From assembly GCA_910587465.1 (NCBI GenBank), contig CAJUMS010000002.1:31653-75395 (forward strand): a stretch of DNA of 43,743 nucleotides, read 5' to 3'. Positions 20,770-28,146 of this stretch are shown piece by piece. Position numbers and translations under genes: made by a program. The notes below the pieces were generated by a model. The model did not search any database and was not told the origin of the DNA. It saw nothing but the letters and a program-made list of their open reading frames with translations. Within the stretch, counting starts at the first letter, position 1. The number at the start of each line of letters is the position of its first letter. The stretch is from an uncultured Oscillospiraceae bacterium (lineage in GTDB: Bacteria; Bacillota; Clostridia; Oscillospirales; Ruminococcaceae).

Positions 20770-21906
20770 ATGCCGATAAACAAGATCGATAAGAAGAAAA
20801 ACAATCTGCAAGGCTACCGAGTGCGGGTCAATTATACGGATATGAACGGAAATCCGCGTCAAGTTGAGCGTACTGCTTACGGGCTTGCTGAAGCTAATCT
20901 TCTTGAGAAACAGCTTATTGCGGAGTTCAAGGATAAGCAAACCATTGTTGTACGAAAGACTATTCAAGAGCTTTTCGATGAGTATGAAGTGTATCACGCT
21001 AATGAAACGCGTAAATCATCTCATAACAAGGCAATGCAGATATTGAGAACACACGTTTTGCCGACTATGGCAAATCATCGGCTTGACAGGCTGTCTAAAG
21101 AGCGGCTTGCAGAATGGAAGAACAGCATCGCCGCACAGGACTTGTCGATAGTAACCAAGAAGAACATCTATCAAGCGTTCAACTCAATGCTTAACTATGC
21201 CGTGAAACTTGACTACTTGCAAAAGAATCCGCTCTCCGCGTTGGGAACGTTCAAGGACGCGAACCGCTTTGACAAGCCCGCTGAAAAGCTGCACTACTAC
21301 ACGGCAGAACAATTCATTGATTTTCTTGCAATTGCAAAAGAGAACGCGCACAGTGTTAGCGACTGGGGATATTATGTTTTCTTTGCAGTCGCGTTCTATA
21401 CGGGAGCGAGAAAAGGCGAAATAAATGCTTTGAAGTGGTCGGATATTGAGGGGAACATCATTCATATAAGACGCAGCATTACACAGAAAATCAAGGGCGA
21501 AGACATAGTGGAAACGCCGCCCAAAAATCCGAGCAGTATTAGAGATATACAAGCTCCTCAGCCGTTGCTTGATATACTGGCAGAACATAAAGAACGTCAG
21601 CGAGCGGCTACACACCTGTTCAGCGAGGATTTCCGTATTTGCGGCGGTGAACGTCCGCTGCCCGATACAACTATTGAGAAGAAGAACACGGCATTTGCAA
21701 AAGCGGCAGGACTTCCACATATACGAATCCACGATTTCAGACATTCGCACGTTTCGGTTTTGGTGAACGAGGGCGTAAATATTCAGGAGATCGCACGGCG
21801 GCTTGGTCACGCAGATATAAAAATGACTTTGAACACCTACAGTCATCTCTATCCGAGAGAAGAAGAGAGAGCTGTAAAGATTCTCGACCGAATAGTTCCA
21901 AAATAA
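20770..21906 (+). CDS. int: Tyrosine recombinase (integrase)
   Basis: A 378-aa site-specific integrase. Residues ~1-60 are an N-terminal arm-binding domain (RVRVNYTDMNGNPRQVERTA), ~65-165 the SAM-like core-binding domain, ~180-378 the catalytic domain. Catalytic residues: Arg in TGARKGEINAL, Lys in TPPKNPSSIRDI, H-x-x-R in IHDFRHSHVS, His in LGHADIKMTLNTYSH, with Tyr in NTYSHLYP as nucleophile. Complete and of Tn916/phage-like size. AAGAAGGTG precedes ATG 20770. It lies 76 bp from the attachment core in tRNA-Ala. No excisionase is recognised beside it; one of the small HTH proteins might serve. Confidence 0.97.
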   Translation: MPINKIDKKKNNLQGYRVRVNYTDMNGNPRQVERTAYGLAEANLLEKQLIAEFKDKQTIVVRKTIQELFDEYEVYHANETRKSSHNKAMQILRTHVLPTMANHRLDRLSKERLAEWKNSIAAQDLSIVTKKNIYQAFNSMLNYAVKLDYLQKNPLSALGTFKDANRFDKPAEKLHYYTAEQFIDFLAIAKENAHSVSDWGYYVFFAVAFYTGARKGEINALKWSDIEGNIIHIRRSITQKIKGEDIVETPPKNPSSIRDIQAPQPLLDILAEHKERQRAATHLFSEDFRICGGERPLPDTTIEKKNTAFAKAAGLPHIRIHDFRHSHVSVLVNEGVNIQEIARRLGHADIKMTLNTYSHLYPREEERAVKILDRIVPK

Positions 21907-21920
21907 TTTTTTGACTTAAT

Positions 21921-21939
21921 TCGGGGATTTTTCGGGGAT
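21921..21939. repeat. Right pair of TCGGGGAT boxes (candidate integrase arm sites)
   Basis: TCGGGGAT at 21921-21928 and 21932-21939, eleven bases apart after TTTGACTTAAT, in the same orientation as the left pair at 7699-7717. Confidence 0.62.
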
Positions 21940-21974
21940 AAAAAGAAAGAAACCGCTTAACAATGCGGTTTCTT
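21940..21974. terminator. Hairpin terminator carried by the element for tRNA-Ala and int
   Basis: AAGAAACCGC (21947-21956), an 8-nt loop, GCGGTTTCTT (21965-21974). The minus-strand exit is TTCTTTTT. It follows the tRNA 3' end by 7 nt on the minus strand and the integrase stop on the plus strand, so it can serve both. Confidence 0.8.
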
Positions 21975-21981
21975 GGCTATT

Positions 21982-21998
21982 TGGTGGAGATAAGGGGA
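21982..21998. repeat. attR core inside tRNA-Ala
   Basis: TGGTGGAGATAAGGGGA, identical to 7555-7571. It makes up the 3' half of the T stem, the acceptor strand and the CCA of the tRNA. Confidence 0.93.
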
Positions 21999-22057
21999 TT
22001 CGAACCCCTGACCTCTTACATGCGAAGCAAGCGCTCTCCCAACTGAGCTATACCCCC
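21982..22057 (-). tRNA. tRNA-Ala(CGC), CCA encoded
   Basis: 73 nt (21985-22057) plus a genomic CCA (21982-21984). The acceptor stem GGGGGTA/TATCTCC includes G3-U70, the alanine identity pair, with discriminator A. D arm AGCTCAGTTGGGAGAGC, anticodon arm CTTGC-TTCGCAT-GTAAG with anticodon CGC, and T arm with GGTTCGAAT. It reads codon GCG. The gene is whole because the element restores its 3' end. Confidence 0.96.
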
Positions 22058-22145
22058 ATAACAGATGTACTTTCAACGTTACAATTATATCACATTCGCC
22101 GAAATTTGTCAAGGGGTTTTTGAAAAAAGCGGACAAGTTATGAAT

Positions 22146-22172
22146 AAAAATCCCTCCCGAAAGCGAGAGGGA
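22146..22172 (-). terminator. Terminator of the 22179-23387 operon, hairpin copy A
   Basis: AAAAATCCCTCCCGAAAGCG followed by AGAGGGA: stem TCCCTC/GAGGGA. The minus-strand exit is ATTTTTATT. It differs at one base from copy B at 23477-23503. Confidence 0.82.
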
Positions 22173-22178
22173 TAGATG

Positions 22179-22661
22179 TTACGATCTCTTTTTTGTGCGG
22201 GTAAATTGTGTAAACAGCAGCATAACCATTCCAAATATGATAATAAATATCGGTACATAAAACAGCAATGCTCTGCCGATCGCACCGGGAAGAACTTCCA
22301 TGTGGGTCAAATCAATGGCTGTATATTCTCCGACAACAGCCGCAGCTATCCATAACAGCACCGTAGAAATTGACGCGGTTACAATAAACTTTCGCTTCGT
22401 AAACATACCGATATTCGATACAAAAACCGATACGCTCATAACCAATGCGATGAAAAGCAAGGCTTGTATTGCGTAATCCCACCAATTATAGAGGAGCACC
22501 TTTCTCGCTCCATAACACGCAGCAAATGCCGCAACAGCACTTGTTGCCAGTCTTGCCGGCTTTTTTTCAAAAAATTTCTCACATAACCTTCTTAAACTCG
22601 CGCCCGCAAGCTCACGCACCGAGTATTTCTTTAACTCTTCATAATTATCAGTCAATTTCAT
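22179..22661 (-). CDS. Four-TM membrane protein, unknown
   Basis: A 160-aa protein. The N-terminal ~35 residues are basic and cytosolic (LRRLCEKFFEKKPARL). Four hydrophobic segments follow at about 38-57, 63-82, 92-111 and 131-151 (the last LLFYVPIFIIIFGMVMLLF). The C-terminus is basic (TRTKKRS). No family recognised. GGAGGTAGG lies upstream; the ATG overlaps the previous gene's stop (TGATG), so translation is coupled to the 22661 gene. It ends at the terminator shared in sequence with rplQ's. Confidence 0.75.
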   Translation of the reverse strand: MKLTDNYEELKKYSVRELAGASLRRLCEKFFEKKPARLATSAVAAFAACYGARKVLLYNWWDYAIQALLFIALVMSVSVFVSNIGMFTKRKFIVTASISTVLLWIAAAVVGEYTAIDLTHMEVLPGAIGRALLFYVPIFIIIFGMVMLLFTQFTRTKKRS

Positions 22662-23178
22662 CAGCCTACCTCCGTTCCGTCTGCTGTTGGCGATGTTTTG
22701 ATATGATAATCGCCATTCACATCTACGTCAAATTTTAACGTAAAGGTTTTATACGTATTACCGCCATTAGACATCACCGCATCATACTCTATATATGCAT
22801 AACGATTACCGCCCCAAAAACCGCCTTTATTGTCTTCTGTCTTTATTGTATCTTCTTTGACATTATATAACCCTAAAAGAGGAGTATATCCTTTAGTACA
22901 ATTTGTTACATTAGCCTGATTATTTTCTTTGTCACAAGAAAATGTTCCTTTTACCAACATTATTACCCACTTATTCTGCACTCCTCCCGGTGATGGTAAA
23001 GAATAAGTTGCCTCACATCTATAGGTTTTTGAACCAAGAGTTCCGGAATAAGTTTCCATTCCCCCTTCAACAAATGTCTTAACATTGAAGACATATCCGC
23101 CTTCTTCAACATACTCTTCCTCTGAAACAAGAACATAATCCTCATCGCTTAATTCTGCTAAAATGCCTGTTTAAACAT
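22661..23178 (-). pseudogene. Unknown protein gene, apparently frameshifted near its start
   Basis: The open frame from ATG 23059 (132 aa) extends upstream without a stop as convincing coding sequence (DEDYVLVSEEEYVEEGG, then VFNVKTFVEGG) to about 23173 but finds no start codon. In the neighbouring frame ATG 23178 reads MFKQAF and then stops at TTTTAG. One extra T in that T-run would join the two into a ~172-aa protein. ATG 23178 lies 2 nt after the 68-aa gene's stop. The rest is strand-rich, with NKWVIMLVKGTFSC and YKTFTLKFDVDVNG. It might instead start at 23059 behind GAAGGGGGA. Confidence 0.6.
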
Positions 23179-23180
23179 CC

Positions 23181-23387
23181 TCAACTACTATCAGCACTTG
23201 GCAGAATTTTCTTTACACTTTCATTATACACCTTTTGTTCCGCAATGTCAACATAAATGTTCTTGTTATAATATATAAACCAATTCAGCATTTTTGGTAA
23301 TTTGCGCCAAATCATTGAAAGATACCGATTTTTAATCAGTGCACAAGCTTCTGCTTTTAGGAAATTTATAAATGAAACGTTTTTCAT
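23181..23387 (-). CDS. Small hypothetical protein, 68 aa
   Basis: Not recognised. Basic, with aromatic residues (KLPKMLNWFIYYNKNIYVDI). No clear ribosome site stands before ATG 23387, so start and even coding status are uncertain. It is listed because its stop sits 2 nt before the ATG of the next, better-supported frame, an arrangement typical of coupled genes. If real, it heads the low-GC operon running to 22179. Confidence 0.4.
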   Translation of the reverse strand: MKNVSFINFLKAEACALIKNRYLSMIWRKLPKMLNWFIYYNKNIYVDIAEQKVYNESVKKILPSADSS

Positions 23388-23476
23388 CTATATAAACGTT
23401 ATTTTTGCGCGGTTTTCCCCGCCCCCGGTTGAAAATCCGCGATTAAATCGGTAGTTTCTTAACTTCCTTATTCGAC

Positions 23477-23503
23477 AAAAATCCCTCCCGAAAGCGGGAG
23501 GGA
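23477..23503 (-). terminator. Terminator of the ribosomal super-operon, hairpin copy B
   Basis: AAAAATCCCTCCCGAAAGCG followed by GGAGGGA: stem TCCCTCCC/GGGAGGGA and T-run exit on the minus strand, 13 nt after the rplQ stop. Confidence 0.88.
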
Positions 23504-23516
23504 AAAGTTATAAAGA

Positions 23517-23867
23517 TCAATCGCGGATAAGCTCAATGATCGCCATTTCCGCAGCGTCGCCGCGGCGCGGACCGAGCTTGTAAATTCTGGTGTAACCGCT
23601 GTTGCGGGAAGCATATTTGCCCTCCGCGGTATCGTCAAACAGCTTCTTCGCAACGTCCTCCTTGGTGATGTACGAGAACACCTGACGCTTTGTGTGAAGC
23701 GTGTTTACCTTGCTTAAAGTGATCATCTTCTCCGCCTCCGCGCGAACTTCCTTAGCGCGGGTCACGGTAGTTTCGATCTTTCCGTTTTCAAACAGAAAAG
23801 TGACCATGCCTCTGAGCATTGCTTTTCTGTGGTCGCTGGCTCTACCCAGCTTTCTTGAACCTGGCAT
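23517..23867 (-). CDS. rplQ: 50S ribosomal protein L17
   Basis: A 116-aa large-subunit protein located near the exit tunnel. Signature start PGSRKLGRASDHRKAMLRGM and VTFLFENGKIETTVTRAKEV are near-invariant L17 blocks; GYTRIYKLGPRRGDAAEMAI forms the C-terminal part. AAAGGAG lies 8 nt before ATG 23867. Last gene of the super-operon, directly after rpoA as in most bacteria, with its terminator immediately behind. Confidence 0.98.
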   Translation of the reverse strand: MPGSRKLGRASDHRKAMLRGMVTFLFENGKIETTVTRAKEVRAEAEKMITLSKVNTLHTKRQVFSYITKEDVAKKLFDDTAEGKYASRNSGYTRIYKLGPRRGDAAEMAIIELIRD

Positions 23868-23935
23868 TTTATTTTCTCCTTTCGGTAGAATTTATCTTAC
23901 ATTGCGCCAGTTTCCCAAATGGAAAACTGCACCGA

Positions 23936-24895
23936 TTAATTGTTTTCCTCAGAGCTCATAAGGTCGCAGCCCAGCGACTGGAGCTTAGCCTTGACCTCAT
24001 CAAAGGACTTCTTACCGAGGTTTCTCACCTTCATCATATCCTCAGGCGACTTGTTTACGAGATCCTCGACGGTGTTTATGCCCGCCCTCTTCAAGCAGTT
24101 GAACGAACGCACCGACAGCTCGAGCTCCTCGATAGTCATCTCGAGAACCTTGTCCTTGCGGCTTTCTTCCTTTGTTTCCATAAGCTCCTGCGGATTTGTC
24201 TCGTCGGAGAGCTCCGCAAAAAGCTGAAGTCTTTCAATAAGGATCTTCGCCGCATAGGAAACGGCTTCCTTAGCGGAGATCGTACCGTCTGTCCATATTT
24301 CAATGATGAGCTTTTCGTAGTCAGTCCTCTGCCCAACACGCGTATTTTCAACGGTGTAGTTGCACTTCAGAACGGGGGTATAAATGCTGTCGATAGGGAT
24401 TACACCGATCACGGGCTGGAGCTGAGCCTTATTCTGTTCCGCAGCGACATAGCCTCTGCCTCTGTCGAGCGTGATGTCCATATACAGCTTAGCGCCTGCG
24501 CCGAGCGTCGCGATGTGCATTCCGGGATCAAGTATCTCGACCTCAGAATCGGTCTTGATATCTCCCGCAGTGACCTCGCATTCGCCTTCTGCTTCGATAT
24601 AAATGGTCTTGGGAGCCTCGCCGTACATTTTTGCTCTCAGTCCCTTGATATTGAGAATTATTTCAGTAACGTCTTCTTTAACACCGGGAATGGTGGAGAA
24701 CTCGTGCTGAACGCCGTCGATCTTGACAGACGTTGCGGCAACTCCCGGTAATGAGGAGAGTAACACACGTCTCAGGCTGTTGCCCAATGTGTTTCCATAT
24801 CCGCTCTGGAGAGGCTCCAGAACGAACATTCCATAAGTTCCGTCCGACCTTAACTTGAAGGTCTCTATGTTGAGCTTTTCAATTTTTTCAAGCAT
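23936..24895 (-). CDS. rpoA: RNA polymerase alpha subunit
   Basis: A 319-aa subunit that nucleates polymerase assembly and contacts UP elements and activators. The N-terminal dimer domain shows LEPLQSGYGNTLGNSLRRVL and the FSTIPGVKEDVTEIILNIKG block. An acidic linker follows, then the C-terminal domain (about residues 245-310) with IEELELSVRSFNCLKRAGIN and the helix-hairpin-helix NLGKKSFDEVKAKL. ATG 24895 with GGGAGGG upstream is preferred; an earlier in-frame codon at 24937 lacks one. A 289-nt gap separates it from rpsD. Confidence 0.98.
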   Translation of the reverse strand: MLEKIEKLNIETFKLRSDGTYGMFVLEPLQSGYGNTLGNSLRRVLLSSLPGVAATSVKIDGVQHEFSTIPGVKEDVTEIILNIKGLRAKMYGEAPKTIYIEAEGECEVTAGDIKTDSEVEILDPGMHIATLGAGAKLYMDITLDRGRGYVAAEQNKAQLQPVIGVIPIDSIYTPVLKCNYTVENTRVGQRTDYEKLIIEIWTDGTISAKEAVSYAAKILIERLQLFAELSDETNPQELMETKEESRKDKVLEMTIEELELSVRSFNCLKRAGINTVEDLVNKSPEDMMKVRNLGKKSFDEVKAKLQSLGCDLMSSEENN

Positions 24896-25184
24896 TTGGT
24901 AACCCTCCCACCAGCTTTTCCGTCGGCAATGATACACTGCCTTTAGTTAATTATCCTGTGCACCGACCTGCGCTTACACCGCAAGCCCGCCGTATTCACT
25001 GTTAATTTTAAATCACGCGCCGCGCCTTATACAATAAAGTATTGACGCAAATCACGCGGCGCAAACACCGCGCCGTGCGTGAATTAAAAATAACTGCACT
25101 AAATATCTGTATGCATCACAGCGCTCCCGTATTACTCCGAAACAAATCGACTTTGCCCGAACCGCGGGAAACAACCGCCTGCTA
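24896..25184 (-). promoter_or_regulatory. rpsD-rpoA gap with a strong hairpin
   Basis: No gene. TCACGCGGCGC (25052-25062) and GCGCCGTGCGTGA (25070-25082) form a GC-rich stem with one bulge. There is no T-run, so it looks more like a leader or processing structure in the rpoA part of the transcript than a terminator. Confidence 0.5.
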
Positions 25185-25790
25185 TTATTTAGAATACAGC
25201 TCGATAATTAAGTGTTCTGCGATCTCAAAGTCGAGATCCTCGCGCTGGAAAGAACGTGTTACCTTAGCTGCCTGCTTTTCCTTATCCACGTCGAGCCACA
25301 TAGGAGTAAGTCTGCCGCCCGCAACCTCTGCGATCTGCTCAAACTTCTTGCTCTTCTTGCTCTTCTCGCGGAGAGAAATGGTGTCGCCTACCTTAACTCT
25401 GTAAGAGGGGATATCAACTCTCTTGCCGTTCACACAGAAATGACCGTGAGTTACAAGCTGACGAGCCTCGCGGCGTGTCGTAGCCATACCCATTCTGAAA
25501 ACGATGTTGTCAAGTCTGCTCTCGAGAAGTCTGATCAGGTTCTCACCTGCGATACCCTCTTCCTTGGTAGCCAGCTCATAGTAGTGATAGAACTGCTTTT
25601 CAAGAACGCCGTAAACAAATTTCAGCTTCTGCTTCTCTTTGAGCTGCTGTCCATACTCGGAAACCTTCTTGCGGCGTGCGCCGTCCTTCTGGAATCTCTT
25701 GGACTTCTTGTTCTCGGAATAGCCCAGTACAGCGGGGCTGATGTCAAGACTTCTGCACTTTTTCAAAATCGGGTCGCGATTTACTGCCAT
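25185..25790 (-). CDS. rpsD: 30S ribosomal protein S4
   Basis: A 201-aa primary 16S rRNA binder and small-subunit assembly starter. It has the S4 domain (RLLESRLDNIVFRMGMATTR, then REARQLVTHGHFCVNGKRVD) and the closing block FEIAEHLIIELYSK. The N-terminal region (AVNRDPILKKCRSLDISPAV) has one Cys and lacks the four-Cys zinc set, the usual zinc-free form. GGAGG lies 10 nt before ATG 25790. It follows rpsK by 114 nt. Confidence 0.98.
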   Translation of the reverse strand: MAVNRDPILKKCRSLDISPAVLGYSENKKSKRFQKDGARRKKVSEYGQQLKEKQKLKFVYGVLEKQFYHYYELATKEEGIAGENLIRLLESRLDNIVFRMGMATTRREARQLVTHGHFCVNGKRVDIPSYRVKVGDTISLREKSKKSKKFEQIAEVAGGRLTPMWLDVDKEKQAAKVTRSFQREDLDFEIAEHLIIELYSK

Positions 25791-25904
25791 AATATAAAAT
25801 CCTCCGTTAATCTAATTACATATCGGCTGAACAGCCGACGCCGAGCAAACGTCGCGCTCGGTTTTTATGCTGTTGTTTTTACCATATTGACCTCGTGTCC
25901 CCGA

Positions 25905-26300
25905 TCAGACGCGTCTTCTCTTGGGGGGACGGCATCCGTTGTGTGGGATAGGGGTTACGTCCTTGATGAGCTTTACCTCGAGACCGGCAGCCTGAAGCGC
26001 GCGGATAGCCGCCTCACGACCCTGACCCGGACCCTTAACGAAAACCTCAACGGTCTTAAGTCCGTGCTCCATAGCAGCCTTAGCCGCAACATCGGCAGCG
26101 GTCTGCGCCGCGTATGGGGTGGACTTTCTCGATCCGCGGAATCCCAAGCCGCCTGCGGAAGCCCATGAAAGAGCGTTACCCTGAAGGTCGGTGATGGTTA
26201 CGATAGTGTTATTAAAAGACGACTGAATATGAGCCGCACCGTTTTCGATGTTCTTGCGCTCACGGCGTCTGCGGATAACCTGTTTTTTAGCCTGTGCCAT
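25905..26300 (-). CDS. rpsK: 30S ribosomal protein S11
   Basis: A 131-aa platform protein. Diagnostic segments are GAAHIQSSFNNTIVTITDLQ, then SWASAGGLGFRGSRKSTPYA and the C-terminal DVTPIPHNGCRPPKRRRV. Full length. It follows rpsM by 19 nt, in the standard rpsM-rpsK-rpsD-rpoA-rplQ order. Confidence 0.98.
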   Translation of the reverse strand: MAQAKKQVIRRRRERKNIENGAAHIQSSFNNTIVTITDLQGNALSWASAGGLGFRGSRKSTPYAAQTAADVAAKAAMEHGLKTVEVFVKGPGQGREAAIRALQAAGLEVKLIKDVTPIPHNGCRPPKRRRV

Positions 26301-26319
26301 TTATTTACCGCCTTTCCTA

Positions 26320-26691
26320 TTACTTCTTCTTGTTAGCAATTGTCTTCTTCGGACCCTTGCGTGTTCTGGCGTTGGTCTTGGTGCGCTGACCGCGGACGGG
26401 CAAACCCTTGCGGTGACGCATACCGCGATAGCAGTTGATTTCAACCAGACGCTTGATGTTAAGCGCGACCATTCTTCTCAGATCGCCCTCTACAACATAG
26501 CCATCCTTGTCGATGACATCACGGATCTTAGCCTCTTCCTCATCGGTCAGATCCTTAACGCGGGTATCGGGATTAACACCCGCCTTTGCCAGAATATCGT
26601 TAGCGGACTTTCTGCCAATACCATATACATAGGTCAAGCCGATTTCAACGCGCTTTTCCTTAGGCAGGTCCACACCGGCAATTCTTGCCAT
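26320..26691 (-). CDS. rpsM: 30S ribosomal protein S13
   Basis: A 123-aa head protein that contacts tRNA and the large subunit. ARIAGVDLPKEKRVEIGLTY is the family start; GIGRKSANDILAKAGVNPDT is the helix-two-turn-helix, and NCYRGMRHRKGLPVRGQRTK and ARTRKGPKKTI form the basic tail that enters the decoding area. GGAGG precedes ATG 26691. Confidence 0.98.
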   Translation of the reverse strand: MARIAGVDLPKEKRVEIGLTYVYGIGRKSANDILAKAGVNPDTRVKDLTDEEEAKIRDVIDKDGYVVEGDLRRMVALNIKRLVEINCYRGMRHRKGLPVRGQRTKTNARTRKGPKKTIANKKK

Positions 26692-26716
26692 AGCATTTCC
26701 TCCTTAAAAATAGGGA

Positions 26717-26830
26717 TCAACCCTGTCTCTGTTTGTGCTTGGGTTCAACACAAATAACCATAACTTTGCCCTTGCGCTTTATGACCTTGCACTTATCGCA
26801 CATGGGCTTTACCGAAGGTCTAACTTTCAT
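26717..26830 (-). CDS. rpmJ: 50S ribosomal protein L36
   Basis: A 37-aa zinc-binding protein, complete: MKVRPSVKPMCDKCKVIKRK, then GKVMVICVEPKHKQRQG. Zinc ligands are the C-x2-C pair (11 and 14), Cys27 and His32. Standard place between infA and rpsM. GGAGGG precedes ATG 26830. Confidence 0.97.
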   Translation of the reverse strand: MKVRPSVKPMCDKCKVIKRKGKVMVICVEPKHKQRQG

Positions 26831-26886
26831 TGTATTACCCTCCTTAAAGGTTCACTGTTTGCGGCAGCATCATTTGGTGATGCAAA

Positions 26887-27105
26887 TTACTTGGCACGCC
26901 ATGTGATTCTGCCCTTAGTAAGGTCGTAGGGAGACATCTCAACGGTGACCTTATCGCCCGGCAGGATACGGATATAATTCATCCTCAGCTTGCCGCTGAT
27001 GTGCGCTAAAATCTGGTGACCGTTTGACAGCTCCACCTTGAACTGAGCATTCGGGAGCGCCTCAAGAATTGTTCCTTCTACTTCCAATACATCTTCCTTA
27101 GACAA
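26887..27105 (-). CDS. infA: Translation initiation factor IF-1, TTG start
   Basis: A 72-aa single OB-fold factor that blocks the A site during initiation. From TTG 27105 it reads as SKEDVLEVEGTILEALPNAQ with the usual length, continuing to the block GKLRMNYIRILPGDKVTVEM and SPYDLTKGRITWR. A GTG at 27114 would add three residues but is only 2 nt from the CAGGAG ribosome site, while the TTG is 10 nt away and matches the family start. The first bases overlap the stop of the KOW gene. Confidence 0.95.
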   Translation of the reverse strand: MSKEDVLEVEGTILEALPNAQFKVELSNGHQILAHISGKLRMNYIRILPGDKVTVEMSPYDLTKGRITWRAK

Positions 27106-27106
27106 G

Positions 27107-27367
27107 CTATTCACTCTCCTGTAACGTGCATTCGGGGCTCAACGCTCTAAGCGTCTGCCGCAGCTTTTTGTCCGTCAATCCCTCAAGCTCTATCGAGCAC
27201 GAGGTCGCGCAGACGTGCTTTATATTCTTCTTTTTCGGGGATGCGAGCTTTCGCTCTTTTCCGTCTGCGACGAAAACATATCCGCCGTCAGCTCCTGTCA
27301 CGACCATACGCCGACCGCCGTCGTGCCCCGCGGAGCTTATGACCACTCTTCCGACTTTAATATCCAT
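27107..27367 (-). CDS. KOW domain RNA-binding protein
   Basis: An 86-aa protein. VKVGRVVISSAGHDGGRRMV (residues about 2-22) is the KOW motif, followed by VFVADGKERKLASPKKKNIK. The same gene stands between map and infA in many Clostridia, often labelled L14e/L27e-like KOW protein. Likely ribosome or RNA associated; the exact role is unknown. The ATG overlaps map's stop (TGATG) and its own stop overlaps infA's start region, so translation is coupled on both sides. Confidence 0.9.
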   Translation of the reverse strand: MDIKVGRVVISSAGHDGGRRMVVTGADGGYVFVADGKERKLASPKKKNIKHVCATSCSIELEGLTDKKLRQTLRALSPECTLQESE

Positions 27368-28122
27368 CAGTGGCTCTCCAGTGTCAGTATCACGGGTTCG
27401 CCGTTTGTAATGGCGATAGTGTGTTCAAAATGGCAGGAAAGACTTCCGTCGGTGGTAACCACCGTCCACTTGTCGCTCAATATCCTTACCCGCCGCGAGT
27501 GGGAATTGACCATAGGCTCGATAGCGATCGTCATACCGGGCATAAGTCTCGGACCATGCCCCGCCTTGCCCTCGTTCGGAACCTCGGGATCCTCGTGCAT
27601 ATCGCGTCCGATACCGTGTCCGATAAACTTCTCGGCGCAAGCATACCCGCCGCTCTCCACGTGAGTTTGGATCGCATGAGAAATGTCGCCTATGCGGTTG
27701 CCCGCAACAGCCTGCTCTATGCCCTTGTACAAAGCTTCTTCGGTGTATTTCATTAACCGTTCCGCTTCCTCGGACACCTTGCCGACCATAAAAGTCTTGG
27801 TATTGTCGCCCATAAAGCCGTTGAGCTCCGCTACGATGTCGCAGGAGATGATGTCGCCTTCCTTGAGTATCTTCTTCTTTGAAGCGATACCGTGAATAAG
27901 CTCCTCGTTTATCGAGTAGCAGTTATGCGCCGGAAAGCCCTCAAAGCCCTTGCAGGGAGAATGTCCGCCCTTAGAACGAACAAAGTCGTCGACGATCTTG
28001 TCAAGCTCCCACGTTGAAATTCCCGGAACGGCATGTTTCCCCGCGAGCGCAAGCGCCTGTGCGGCAAGCTCGCCTGCTTTCATCATAGCCTTAAGCTCGG
28101 TTGGATTTTTGATTTGTATCAT
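27367..28122 (-). CDS. map: Type I methionine aminopeptidase
   Basis: A 251-aa enzyme that removes the initiator Met. The five metal ligands of the pita-bread fold are at Asp in GDIISCDIVAELNGFMGDNT (two Asp), His in GHGIGRDMHEDPEV, Glu in TIAIEPMV and the Glu of the final HFEHTIAI. The substrate-side His appears in GFEGFPAHNCYSINEELIHG. No SH3 or zinc-finger extension. It lies 24 nt after adk, standard spc-operon order. Confidence 0.97.
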   Translation of the reverse strand: MIQIKNPTELKAMMKAGELAAQALALAGKHAVPGISTWELDKIVDDFVRSKGGHSPCKGFEGFPAHNCYSINEELIHGIASKKKILKEGDIISCDIVAELNGFMGDNTKTFMVGKVSEEAERLMKYTEEALYKGIEQAVAGNRIGDISHAIQTHVESGGYACAEKFIGHGIGRDMHEDPEVPNEGKAGHGPRLMPGMTIAIEPMVNSHSRRVRILSDKWTVVTTDGSLSCHFEHTIAITNGEPVILTLESH

Positions 28123-28146
28123 TTGCCTGTACGCTTTCTAACGGAC

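Larger units (their letters stand above)
7555..21998. mobile_element. Integrative genetic element in tRNA-Ala(CGC)
   Basis: Bounded by 17-bp direct repeats of the tRNA-Ala 3' end; one repeat unit plus the interior is about 14.4 kb. The tyrosine integrase (20770-21906) abuts the intact tRNA. Cargo and core genes, nearly all leftward: mazEF, a phage-type zinc-ribbon protein, unknown proteins, an SF2-like ATPase, a Rha-type regulator, a serine recombinase, small ORF modules, and a three-gene cassette. No relaxase, type IV secretion, portal, capsid or terminase is seen, so it is not a self-sufficient ICE or prophage. It is more AT-rich than the flanks and dense in TTGACA-17-TATAAT promoters. A phage satellite or mobilised island is the best reading, by inference. 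Confidence 0.92.

Noticed and set aside
7555..21998. Element as an ICE or complete prophage
   Set aside because: No relaxase, coupling protein, type IV secretion, terminase, portal or capsid gene can be recognised in the 14.4 kb.
23819..24751. 310-codon plus-strand frame opposite rpoA and rplQ
   Set aside because: Shadow of highly conserved genes on the other strand; composition is that of an antisense frame.
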